DNA of 64,000 nt from Neolentinus lepideus HHB14362 ss-1 (taxonomy: Eukaryota; Basidiomycota; Agaricomycetes; Gloeophyllales; Gloeophyllaceae): the NCBI GenBank assembly GCA_001632425.1, contig KV425555.1, positions 702,795 to 766,794 of the forward strand, given 5' to 3'. The translations under genes were made by a program, and so were the position numbers. Under the pieces are notes generated by a model. The model did no database searches and was not told the origin of the DNA. It was given only the letters and a program-made list of their open reading frames with translations. This document shows, one piece after another, positions 36,201 to 46,091 of the stretch (the stretch's first letter is position 1; every line of letters starts with the position of its first letter).

Positions 36201-36697
36201 GTGAGGATCCAATACAGGTGGGAGATCCAGAGTATTTGACTCAAAATGTCCCTCATGCCGTGCTGCTGTAGATCCGAGCTTTCAAATGTGCATACTTGTC
36301 ATACCAGTCTCAAGAGGACTGGACAGCCGCTCGTGACATTGTCCGGTGCAACGAAAATTTCCATCGCAATCGTCGCTTCGACTGCGTCCTAATCAACTTC
36401 GACTCACCCGACCTGACATTCGGGCGGCTACGTGCACTGTTTCGCTGTCGCTTGGTGTGCGGTAAACATATTGACCTTGCGGTTATTCGTATGTTCACTC
36501 GTAGTGCTTGGAAGCCGAAGACCGTATGGGATGGTTGCCGTGTTTATGAGGAGCTGCACGAGCCTACATTCGTGTTGATGGATTACATTGTACGGGGTGC
36601 CCTACTCACACCAGTGTTTGATCAGCCGAAGAAATCTCTACACTACCTTGTTGATACCGTAGACGCTGACATCTTCTTACGTGCAAATAAGCTGTAG
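33281..36697 (+). CDS. Plavaka-family transposase
   Basis: Large multi-exon transposase. Exon 1 (33281-33538) encodes a C2H2 zinc finger, WICQHCKQTRSAHGFDRHLK, as in other members. Later exons include 33595-34035, 34087-34308, 34361-34549, 34605-35024 and 35085 onward. Recognisable blocks are GVVTGVYKEVEYVYEYEYRN, WIDKGRVSRRVNKYPMVLRA, WEGEVVKCGDSRTRTLFPGV, CPKCLVHKSQLHNI, ISYDTLHSDDLGKWGDHLWE, FPRWPNLRHFPNVTTMHFGE, CIRAYVKFRLMVGLRCMSES and a C-terminal FVLMDYIVRGALLTPVFDQP. Every predicted junction can be made without a stop, so the gene may be intact. The junction near 35233/35298 has a poor donor (GTTTGT) and is the least certain. It should excise and reinsert DNA carrying the TGTCGGAAAA ends. 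Confidence 0.8.
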
Positions 36698-37070
36698 AAT
36701 ATTTGTATTGTACTCGAGACATCTCGGTGGTATGTAAAGGAGTGTCGTGACTCATCATGCATTGTAAGGGCTGATCAGCATCGAAACTATACCCTGTTAC
36801 AACTGACCAAGCCTGATCAGGAGCTGATCAGCATCGAAACCGAAGCTGATCAGGCCTGATGAGGCCATCAGGCTTCCTCAGCCCTGATATGGATTTTTGC
36901 AATTTTCCGACATTAGAAAACAGGTAAGGATACATGCCTGGGAATTCGCTGTCGGATGTGGCGATACCGAGAACGCACTGTTTGCCGTTAGGCTCGAGAT
37001 CATCGCGCTTCAACAGAGCCCCGAAGGCGAGGGGAGTGACGGCGGCAGCAAAGAAATTTATGGAGAACAT

Positions 37071-38892
37071 GGTTAATGGGTGTAGTTGAGCGAGGATGAG
37101 TACCAATTGGGTTGTGAGTAGTTGGGTAAGCCGGTGGAATGCCTCGACTGCCATCCTGGGAGGGCTTTTATACCTCGTCGATGGCCTTTGCCGCACGTAC
37201 GTCAAATAAATTGAAGTACGAGAGACATCAGGCGAACAGCGAGATCAAAGAGGGGACACATATTCCCCACCGCATCAGTCGTCGGATTGACGTCGCTCCA
37301 AAGGTCATCAGAGGCTGTTCGCAGTGTGGTCCACAGGATCAAAGACTTGCATAGCATGGATACGGGTCACCAAGCGGGCTCTCCGTTCGTGGCGCAATCT
37401 TGAAACGACTTGCGGGACGTCGATAGAGGTGATAGGATCGCGCCGTTGGAGAGTATGTCATGCACACGAATTTTTCCACAGATTTATCGCAGTGGGTTAT
37501 GAAGATGATACCTGTCACTAGCATGCGATAGCAGAGACAACGGTTCGAACAGACCGACGTTTACGGTGATACCCGGCATTGAACTTGACGTGGAGTGATT
37601 GCTGATAAACCAATCGGTCTCCCATATCGATGTATCAATCCTTTCGAAACTGCTTCAATATGATTGTACGAACGCGACCTAGACTTGACTGGCATCGACG
37701 TTGATTTTCTTGTCGTTATTGATACTGTCGTACAATGTATAACCCGTCTTTCCTAGAGAAAAAGGCCTGAATGATGGCATTTCAACAGTGCATGCCACCT
37801 CCCATCAAATCTATCATTCGGCGCGGAAATGGTAGGTCTTTAAAGTCTAACAGCCACGAACTTTGCATGACGCACTCTTCATATTCATTTTCCTACACTT
37901 CTAGCCTCTTTTTCAACCCCCCTTCATATCCATACCCAACCACTGGCATGCAGTTTACCCATACGCTGTATAATAACGTCAGCCTGCACCAAGCTGTACT
38001 ATGCAAGTTCATTGGATTCCGGAGTCCTCTAATGGTCTGAGGCTGCCACTTATTAGGCTAGTGCATATTTCCGATGCACGCTAGGGAGTCCTCCCTTCCG
38101 CCCGTTTAGGAAACGACAGTTACCTGATTCAGGGGGGCTCGCGCCGACGCAATGGCACCACGTGCGTATTGTGGCGGTCGCACCGGCACACACCGGCTGG
38201 CTCTTTTGCACTGTGTCGTTTTATCTTCCTTGTCTGTAATATGCTTTAGACTACTGCTCTGTGGCTTAATTTATGTATCTATCCAACCTCGAATGTCTGA
38301 TAATCCACTTACCATACCGAAAATTGGCTCAGATCAGTGGTATCAGTTTAAACTTCGATATGAGTCTGCGAGATTTCCAAGTTACACTTTCTCGTGAAGT
38401 CGAAAAGGGGAATGATGTTAACATATTCATCGGCAGCTGTGGAATAGGAAAATCAGCGCTTTTTTACACCCTACTCGTAGCTGCAAGATGCAGGAGGAGT
38501 CTGCCGACGTGCGGCATCGGCCACCCATTATTGTGTCGGTCACTGACCTCCTCTTTGAGACGGAGGCATGTGCTGCTTATACCTTTTCCGGACGATGAAC
38601 TGAGTCAAGGGAGGCTTCTAAGGCGCGTAAACGAAACCGGTACAAGTCTCCATTAAAGACAGTTGCTCGCCTACTAAGTCTTTTTTAGGAGACGCGTACC
38701 AAGTCTAGCCACTTATAGCCTGCTCCCTCTCCTATGGAGATGATCTTGCGACCTGCCAGTCTGACGGCTATTTGCGAAGCCGTACAACTGTTCGCAAACC
38801 GTGTCTGGTTCCTACTCGTGGAGCGCCCGCAGCCCCGAACAGCCCATTTCTGCAAACCACTCGCACATCGTCTAGAGCTCCGACCATGGGCG
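37071..38892. other. Intergenic region with a possible P-loop gene relic
   Basis: About 1.8 kb. A plus-strand frame at 38273-38656 contains a Walker-A-like IFIGSCGIGKSALFYTLL preceded by NFDMSLRDFQVTL. No full NTPase domain, start context or continuation was found. An overlapping short frame (MSDNPLTIPKIGSDQWYQFK) is also of unknown origin. The 16-mer shared with 19223-19238 occurs at 38168-38183. Otherwise nothing was recognised. Confidence 0.35.
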
Positions 38893-39093
38893 CTAAGGCA
38901 ATTCCCTCAGCTCACCTTCTTCATGTTGCGGTTGTTTGGCTTGGGAGCTGGCCCCAGCGGTGAAAACCGAAATGGCTCTGTCATTACTTCTAAAAACAAC
39001 TGCAGAAACGAATCAGAGTATTCTAGCTGGGGCTTGCTCCAAAGCCAAACGACGGCAACATTCCCTGAAAAGGACTGAAAATTGCCTTTCAAA
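38893..39093. repeat. Foldback element (imperfect hairpin)
   Basis: The left arm 38893-38959 (AAGGCAATT...ATGTTGCGGTTGTTTGGCTT...GGCCCCAGC) is the imperfect reverse complement of 39023-39089 (GCTGGGGCTTG...AAGCCAAACGACGGCAACAT...AATTGCCTTT). The loop is about 60 nt. A second, shorter pair, AGCAGTAAAC/GTTTACTGCT, follows at 39113-39161. It is consistent with a small foldback transposon remnant. Confidence 0.6.
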
Positions 39094-39979
39094 GGCTTTA
39101 GTGCTCTTCCCCGAGCAGTAAACGTTGTTCGAATGCGGGGCCTCAGGCCTGGTTTACTGCTTTGAGTTGCCTAGAGGTGACGGACGCTCCACAAGTCGAA
39201 AACTGAAATGCGTCTAATTTTTTTGCAAACGTTCAATCCTACCTCACTGTCAGAAGCTCCATGAAAGTATATAGCAATCCGACGTCGACCTGTGGATCTT
39301 GGACTGAGTATCGGAACCGTGTGCAGGAGGTCCCTGTTCAAGGAGATGGAATGGCCTCGTATAGAACACCACATCTTCTTCGGAATCCTGATGTACCTGT
39401 ATTAGGGTGCAAGGGACAAGCGGATTTCAGCCATCGCAGTCGCCGAAATCAGGTCATGGCATCCAAGTACTGGAGCCTCATTACCTATTGCACTGGAGCC
39501 AGACTCCTATCTTCCCCGTCGCCTCTCTCTACGCAGGTTTGCAGGATGCTGCTGTATACATGAACGTTCTTTGAAAACAGCGTCGAAGTTGACCGTTTAC
39601 TTTGCGACAGGAACGTACACTCTTGACACTCTCCGGCTCCGCCCATATAGTCTCTCAGACGCCACCGCAGCCTTTACGACTGCCAGCGGTCCTACTAGTG
39701 CATGAGTTCTGCCTACGCAGTAATTACATCAAGCCCGCATACCTAACTCAAGGGCACACAAATTTAAATTGCTCGGAAGAGTTCGAGATCTCACGTCGGC
39801 ACCGAATTGGATAAATCGTCTTATTAATTTCCCGATCTTGATTGCTGCTGCTCGGAAATCGTTACCAATCCGCTGATTGATAATATTCAGCCTCGATGCT
39901 CAGGCTTGCCGGTACAAAAGATGATTGAGCATCAATTGCTGGACTGCACAATCACCACCTCATACTGTCTCTCACTGCC
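39094..39979. other. Intergenic region 5' of the first OYE gene
   Basis: About 890 bp that should include the promoter of the OYE gene. No other gene or motif is supported. Confidence 0.4.
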
Positions 39980-41636
39980 ATGGATCCTATCGAAGTCTTG
40001 AGCCAGTCGATCGAGCTGCCTTTCAGCGGCAAGGTCATCCCAAACCGATTTCTGAAGTAGGTGCTCCTTGTGCACAGCTATCTTGCTTGACCTCACTGCC
40101 GACAATATAAAGGTCAGCGATGACTGAACGTCTCTGCACCTGGGACCCGAACAACAGAGCCGAGTGCGGCAAACCTACCGAGGCATACGCTAACCTTTAC
40201 AAGCAATGGTACGGTTTTCTCCCTACCGTCCGTTGAATTTACTCTGGACACTGGTAAATAGGGGTGAGGGCCAGACGGGTGTGATTGTCACGGGCAACAT
40301 TCCCGTTCATCGTGAATGTAAGACCTGATATATGCCACCACATTACTCCATCTTGACGGCCTGAAAGTCCTCGAGGCGGCAGGAAATGCGATTATTGACA
40401 AAACTAACACTTGGGACGCTGTCGAGGCGTTCAAGCCAGCGGTGGCTGCAGCCAAGGCGAACGGCATGATTGTTATTGCCCAGCTCACGCACGCAGGTCG
40501 TCAAACCGGGGCTCACATTAGCGAACGTGAGCATACGTCAGTTGCATACTGTGTAACGGCTAACTGTCTCAGACCCGGTATCCGCTTCGGCCACGAAAAC
40601 CCCCGATGGCCTGATGGGCATGGACTTCAAAGCTGCGCGAGCCATGACGGAGGAAGAGATCTGGGACGCAATCGACCGATGGGCATTCGCCGCAGAGGTC
40701 CTGTACAAGGCCGGCGCGGATGGTGTGCAACTTCACGGAGCCCATGTTCGTATTCGTATCCACCCGCCCGCCGTACCTTCTCACATGTTGTTCAACCGTT
40801 ATTGCAGGGTTACCTCCTGTCTCAGTTCCTCTCTCCACGCACCAACTTGCGGACAGACCAGTGGGGTGGCTCCTTCGCGAACCGCTCGCGCATCGTCATC
40901 GAGACCCTCAAGGCCATCCGCAAGCGTGTTCCCGACGAGTCCTTCATCCTCTCGATCAAGATCAATAGCCATGACTTCATTGACGGTGGATTTGACGAGC
41001 AAGATTGCATGGCCATGGTCGAACGACTCGAGGCTGCGCGTGTGGATCTCATCGAACTCAGCGGTGGCACATACGAGACAAACGCCTTCCAGCACAAGGA
41101 GAGCACTAAGCGCAGAGAAGGGTGAGGGCTTCAACCTGCACACCGCATTCACTGGCTTTCCTGAAACGCCACACGATAGCTTCTTCGTCGAGTTCGCCGA
41201 TCGGATCAGGCCACATCTCAAGAAATCCGTGCTGTGCGTCACCGGAGGGTTCAGAAACGTAGGGCCCATGGCAGATGCTATTAAGCAGGATACCTGCCAG
41301 ATCATTGGCCTCGGACGACCGCTTTGTGCAGAGCCTGACCTGCCTAAGAAGATTATCGAGCGCACGACCACGGGCGCCAAGGAAAATGTACTCCCCTCCA
41401 ACCTTCAGGTCCCCGCTGCCGTCCTTCAGGTGTGCTCACTTCTTCGTTTCATTTGGGTTACGAACTGTCTTGACCATGATACCTTGAAGATCCACGCCAT
41501 GGCAGAGAATCTACCGAACTACGACTTGTCGACGAAGCAGGGCGCAGACGAGTTGGTGGAGATACTTCAAGGGAAGAGGCCCAATCCCCGCCCTGAGGGA
41601 GCAAAATACCCACTCATAGGATCAGGCCGCAACTAA
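39980..41636 (+). CDS. Old Yellow Enzyme family FMN oxidoreductase, copy 1
   Basis: FMN-dependent NAD(P)H oxidoreductase that typically reduces activated C=C bonds in enones or quinone-like compounds; cytosolic. Eight exons splice in frame to roughly 370 residues. Motifs: the N-terminal LPFSGKVIPNRFLKSAMTER (FMN-side loop), [67 protein letters not shown] (active-site HGAHGYL), [26 protein letters not shown], then SVLCVTGGFRN and [17 protein letters not shown] (phosphate-binding end of the TIM barrel). The active-site pair is Ala-His, where classical OYEs carry His-Asn. Intron positions match the second copy at 46-47.7 kb, which shows descent from one gene. Confidence 0.9.
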
Positions 41637-42147
41637 GCACATACAAGGGAGTGCGCTGACGAGAGCTATCAGACGGGCAAGCCCATCAGATCAGTGAATA
41701 GATCTGTTGACATACTATGCATAGAATCTTCTCACTTGTAGAATGGATATGTGTTTGCGCGGACGTCTGTTTGCGTGATATCCACTGCGAGTGTCAGTAA
41801 TATTCAACAGGGATTAAGAGAGGCGGTCTGTAAGAAGAGCCAGTCTAGGCATCCTCTCTATTAGGAGCCTTTGAAATGCTTCGTCAGATTCTATCGGGAA
41901 CCCACGATCTACGAATCCCAATACTGTCGGATGCTTTCTACTCTTCTCCGGACGCAACCAGGTAAGTATTAGAGAGTGAATATCCTTGCATAAACCTATT
42001 TCAGCGAGACACTTGAAAGACCGGGTACATACGACAAAATTTCCGATCAAATTTGCTCTCACTTGACGCATTGCAGTCGAATCACAGATGTAGATAGAAG
42101 AAATCATTGCTCTGGCAAAGACGGGCTGAGATAACAGATACAACCTC
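41637..42147. other. Intergenic region between OYE copy 1 and ETF-alpha
   Basis: About 510 bp. The two genes converge here, so it holds both 3' ends. No gene was recognised. Confidence 0.45.
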
Positions 42148-43324
42148 TTACTGACTCATCTTCTCTATGATTTGTGGAACCGTTTCATACAGATCAGCCA
42201 CGAGACCGACGTCAGCAACCTGGAAAATCGGGGCATCGCCATCCTGCAAAGGCCCAAGTTTCAGCGGCATTACCATGGCAGAGATATATGCAGCACTGGC
42301 CTTATTGACCGCAACGATCAGCTTGCTGTCCTTCATCCCAGCCAAGTGCTGAATAGCACCCGAGATACCAATGGCCATGTACAGCTCTGGCGCAACGACC
42401 TTACCCGTCTGGCCGACCTGCAAGCTGTTATCACAGTAGCCAGCGTCAACGGCAGCACGGCTGGCGCCCACAGCAGCACCGAGCAGATCAGCCAGGGGAT
42501 ATATTGTCTTCTCGAACGTTTCCGCGTTCTTGAGCGCACGGCCGCCAGAGACAACGCGCGGGGCCGTAGACAATTCAGGGCGAGATGACTTCGTGAGGGA
42601 GGTGGAGACGTGCTCGGTCGGGGACGAGGTGTCGACCGGGTCAACAGCTTTCATCTCAACCGAGGCAGAAGAGTCTTCTGGAGCGGCGTCGAAGGCGGTG
42701 GCGCGGACCGTGAAGAATTTGAGTGAGAGAGAGGAGGGCGCGCGGACCGTGGCGACGGCGTTGCCTGCGTAGATGGGGCGGGTAAATGTCGTGGTGTTGG
42801 TCGATCCGTCGTGCTCTACAGACGTAACATCAGAGAGCGCGGGAACGTCGAGCTGAGCGGCGACCCGAGGAAGAAGGGACTTGGCAGAAGAAGAGTGTGC
42901 TGACACGACATGTGTATAGGGCGAAGATGTGAGGAGTTTCCGGAAGAGAGGTGAAATAATTTCGGGTAATAGTTGAGCGTACGAAGGCGAGGATGAATGG
43001 AGGAGTGTAGTCAGGCCTTTCAGCCTTCATATAGGGTTAATATGATGTCTCCGCAAGACATGAAGTATCAACATACAATTTAGCCTTCTCCACTACCTTT
43101 GGAACCTCTTCCTGTGAGCCGACTACAAGACCGGTTACTGGCCCTCCAAGTTGCGTTGCTGCCGTCAGTGCAGACAGTGAGCCAGAGTCAAGCTGACCAC
43201 CCCGGTGCTCGAGGTAGACAAGAGCGTGAGGAGAAGGTGCACTTGCGTAAGTTCTGACGAAAGCCTTGCCTAAAAGTATCGACCGCCCCGACCTAAGGGT
43301 AAATATGAAGCTTGAAGAAATCAT
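42148..43324 (-). CDS. Electron transfer flavoprotein alpha subunit
   Basis: Mitochondrial matrix FAD carrier that passes electrons from acyl-CoA and other dehydrogenases to ETF-ubiquinone oxidoreductase. The start at 43324 gives a basic presequence-like N-terminus (MISSSFIFTLRSGRSILLGK), then ALVYLEHRGGQLDSGSLSAL. The C-terminal FAD domain is complete: RVVSGGRALKNAETFE, LGAAVGASRAAVDAGYCDN, QVGQTGKVVAPELYMAIGIS, GAIQHLAGMKDSKLIVAVNK and DAPIFQVADVGLVADL. Exons are 43324-43077, 43024-42301 and 42243-42148 (355 residues). The last intron (42300-42244, 57 nt) would begin GC, not GT. It is stopless and a multiple of three, so the genomic frame is open across it. If retained, 19 residues would enter a conserved loop, so I treat it as a GC-AG intron. 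Confidence 0.9.
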
Positions 43325-44232
43325 GCTGGCCGTCGAGCCTAGCGCTGACGACGTCGATGCCGCCCAAGTCAGTAGATTGTGTCTCCATCGGCAAAGCCCG
43401 GAAGCCTGGGATAACTCCGATTGAGTACTACCGTGAGAATTAGATCGCCGGTTGGCTTCGGTAGTTGTGGGTCCTTCACTGGTGTGGCAAATGACTCGGC
43501 CTACGCTGACTTGCACGACTACTTACATACCTGAGCCCTCTGGTTCGATGCTGGGCGTCGACCCTGTGCCTTGTTAACTGGCCGATAGCCTCCACCGTAT
43601 TCTCGGGTCTTGATTAGGACTCGTACTCAACATTCGAAGGTTCAAGTTTGCCAGTCCTGACCTGCAGTATTTTCGTTACCTCCAATTACAATATTAGAAG
43701 CCATGATGCTGTACAATTTTGCTTCTACGCAATGTATCCTCTGCTTACCAAAGTAGATGTCTTGACAACCTTGGGTATGTTCCAGATGTTCGATCCCACA
43801 TATTATTATCACCCAAATCCACAGCGGGTCATCTGAGGGAACTCCTTCTTTAATTATAATATATGCGTCTGATATTGTATCCGAGGTTATACTCGACTTC
43901 TTGTCAAAACTCGCATGAAAACGTGCTGGCCTCCACTTGTCCCAACCACCGCGTATTGGAAATAATGCCATATGAACCTGGTCGATGGTTGTTGAAGGGA
44001 GGGACCACAGATTGACTTATCTTAGGGCGGCCTCCAATTCTACTAGAGTCTTCATTACCAAACAGGTACCATGGAGCTTAGCTGGTCTACCTCGTGCTCG
44101 ATTTGAACTTGTTGTGCTTGCTGGGAACAATCTTGCTTGCCGGGAAAATCTGTTATGCTTTCCAGGAAAATATGTGACCCTTTCTGCACAGAACTAACCG
44201 CCAAAGCAGCTTTCCAGAGGGACCGGATTCTC
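43325..44232. other. Intergenic region upstream of ETF-alpha
   Basis: About 900 bp holding the ETF-alpha promoter. A minus-strand frame at 44055-44258 (RRIRSLWKAALAV) may be a frame-shifted continuation of the recombinase relic beside it. Otherwise nothing was recognised. Confidence 0.4.
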
Positions 44233-44979
44233 CTAGGTGACAGGCGAACGCTTCGCACCCCGGGAGCATGCCGGAGTTCTCTTTAAGGCGGAGGTTCTGA
44301 CTAAGGAGACAATTCGAGCATCGCCCTCCCAGCGGGCACCATTAACGTCGTGCCAAGTGCGCACGGCAGTCAGCCAGTTGTCGATTGTGCTGACAGAGAC
44401 AGTGCCGACCTGCCAAGCAACAAAGGCCGCCAGAAGGTAGGCCGGCTCAGGCATCCTCAAGGACTCTGGGATGCCTTCACTGTCGCAGAATTCGTGGAAA
44501 CGGAGGAGGCCTGCTCCACAGCTAGTACGTGTGTTGGGTTCAAGGGCGGCAAAGACGAGTTCTTGAGTCTTGTTTGCAGCGAGAGGCGATAAGTGTTGCC
44601 TGAGACGTCGGTTAAAGTACTCCAAGTACGGGCTTGTCCAGGCCCGGAGGCGGTCTATGGCGGGAACGTCAGGGCGGAAGGGGCTGGGTGAGATCTCGCA
44701 ACCTGTCGGGGGTCGTCGAGTCTTCTTTCCGATGCCGGATGTTTTCTGAGGTGCGAGGATGGACGAAAGGTCGGGGGTGGGAGAGGGAGGCTTGGTGGCC
44801 ACTGGCCTGGAAGCAAAGAAGACATCCGAAGGCATTGGGAGTGCGGGCTTGGGCTTTCTGTCCTGTCGACAGACTACATCCGAGCCCGAGGCGGGCTGTG
44901 CCTCTGCAAATGCAAGATAACTGTGAGTAGAAGAGTGAGTAAACGCCGTACAATAGGGGGGAGGGGTATGAGAGGGCAA
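44233..44979 (-). pseudogene. Truncated tyrosine-recombinase (DNA breaking-rejoining) gene
   Basis: The frame encodes only the N-terminal, SAM-like DNA-binding half of a fungal tyrosine recombinase of the type carried by Crypton- or DIRS-like elements. Its landmarks are NTRTSCGAGLLRFHEFCDSE, IPESLRMPEPAYLLAAFVAW and VSVSTIDNWLTAVRTWHDVN, then a stop right after AKRSPVT. The catalytic C-terminal domain (R...HXXR...Y) does not follow in any frame. No reverse transcriptase lies nearby. This is a relic, possibly broken by a frameshift near 44233. The start shown is only the limit of the open frame. Confidence 0.65.
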
Positions 44980-46091
44980 AGGGATCGAACCTAAACATTA
45001 ATATGTTGAAGCCCGCAGCGAGCGGGCGACATCCAGAGCGGCACGCAGTCAGAACAAGATAGAAGTACGGAGGAAAGGAAATAATTTACAGCATGTAGTG
45101 TTTGTCGACTTTTAAGACGAACAAGCTACAATGTCACATAAGTTATGAAAGAAGAGAATCCACATGACAGAAAGGAAGGGGTGCTGCCATAATAGGCTAG
45201 ATGTGACAATTAGGGAAAGAAGCGTCCATATATGGACAGTTGTGGCGTGAAGTGGCGTCGTAATCCCAGAGATAACACCGTAGGCAAAACACTCGGTATG
45301 TCTCTCCCATTCTTTGCACTATATGTCTACTAATGATATCCATTAATGGTATAGCACTAGCAAGCTTCCGGGAAACGACGCTGACACAACGCAAGCACAG
45401 TACGTATATCCTTCAGTTAATGCACTCAACTAAAGCAGATGTAACCCGTACGGTAGCGACCCGAGTATAGATTTATCCCAGTGGCCGGCATTATTTTCTC
45501 TCCAATTCCCTCGGTTTCAACCTATTTTCTAACCCTTTTCATCTTCTTCGATCCTGATCTATATCACTATCACCCTCTCCGCAAAAGAAACTGGTTTTGC
45601 TGACAACTTTCCCATCGTCGTAATCTTCATAAACCAATTATTTGCATTTCAAGGTAGTACTTTTGAGCAGCTGATATGCTACAAGCAACTACCCTTGTGC
45701 TACTACCCTGGGCTACTATGAGTTCCGGCCCGGCACCAGTTTCATTGGATGACCTTGGGAGTAGCATTATCGTGAACGTGTGCCAATACTGTACTAAAGA
45801 AAAAGTGAGTGGAATAGATGTACTAGTACAAACCTTCAAATGCTCGTGAACTTGTTCAGTTAATTCCGGTGACAAGCTTCGCCATTGTCTCATTGATGCT
45901 CTGGTGGCATGCCCACGAACACCAACTAGTTCACAAATGGCAGAAACGCAGAGATGCGTCGATAAGGCTCGATGAGACTAATCCTACTAATAGGAGAAAC
46001 AAATCGTTTCTTCATGCTAATCTATTATGCGCTCTAGTATAATAACGAAAGTAGGTGATACTCTAATGTACTCGTCCAGCTGATCCCAATT
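44980..46091. other. Intergenic region, nothing recognised
   Basis: About 1.1 kb between the recombinase relic and the second OYE. No open frame with a domain and no clear repeat was seen. Confidence 0.4.

Larger units (their letters stand above)
30929..36912. mobile_element. Plavaka-type DNA transposon, 5984 bp, apparently complete
   Basis: Both termini begin TGTCGGAAAA when read inward (30929 and 36912), followed by loosely matching bases through AATCC. A 2-bp TT duplication flanks the ends (30927-30928 and 36913-36914). Subterminal regions are packed with CTGATCAG, AGGCCTGATGAGG and the direct repeat GCTGATCAGCATCGAAAC (36770-36845), probable transposase-binding blocks. Inside are two divergent genes 259 bp apart: a DUF6698 protein (minus) and a large transposase (plus), both with open, spliceable frames. 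The gene pair, target size and Agaricomycete setting fit Plavaka elements (CACTA-related). Activity is inferred. Confidence 0.85.
30523..37070 (-). pseudogene. Small secreted Cys-rich protein gene split by a 6-kb transposon
   Basis: Two halves of one minus-strand gene lie on either side of the Plavaka element. The 5' half (37070 to 36913) starts with a signal peptide (MFSINFFAAAVTPLAFGALL), a Kex2-type LLKR site and DDLEPNGKQCVLGI. The 3' half (30928 to 30523) reads LTTGIGGDPASGAGANTVVH, NSFLLGKDGTLLATNENGEH, WDTWVGMDSSLPYVASTYC and CPSCRFKYADQ. It then has an intron ending at the AG before TACTACACC, and a last exon YYTTGNNGDRCVGDDSAGPF...TYCACYIDC and stop. I do not recognise the family; it looks like a small extracellular protein with several disulfides. 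Neither half shows decay, so insertion is recent or the element sits in an intron. Expression as a whole protein is doubtful. Confidence 0.7.

Noticed and set aside
37339..37560. Possible tRNA because of a GGTTCGAA T-loop-like sequence near 37540
   Set aside because: No acceptor or anticodon stem pairs around it.
38273..38656. Walker-A-like GSCGIGKSALF frame as an NTPase gene
   Set aside because: Only the P-loop is visible. No Walker B or downstream domain was found in any frame, so it is noted as a relic only.
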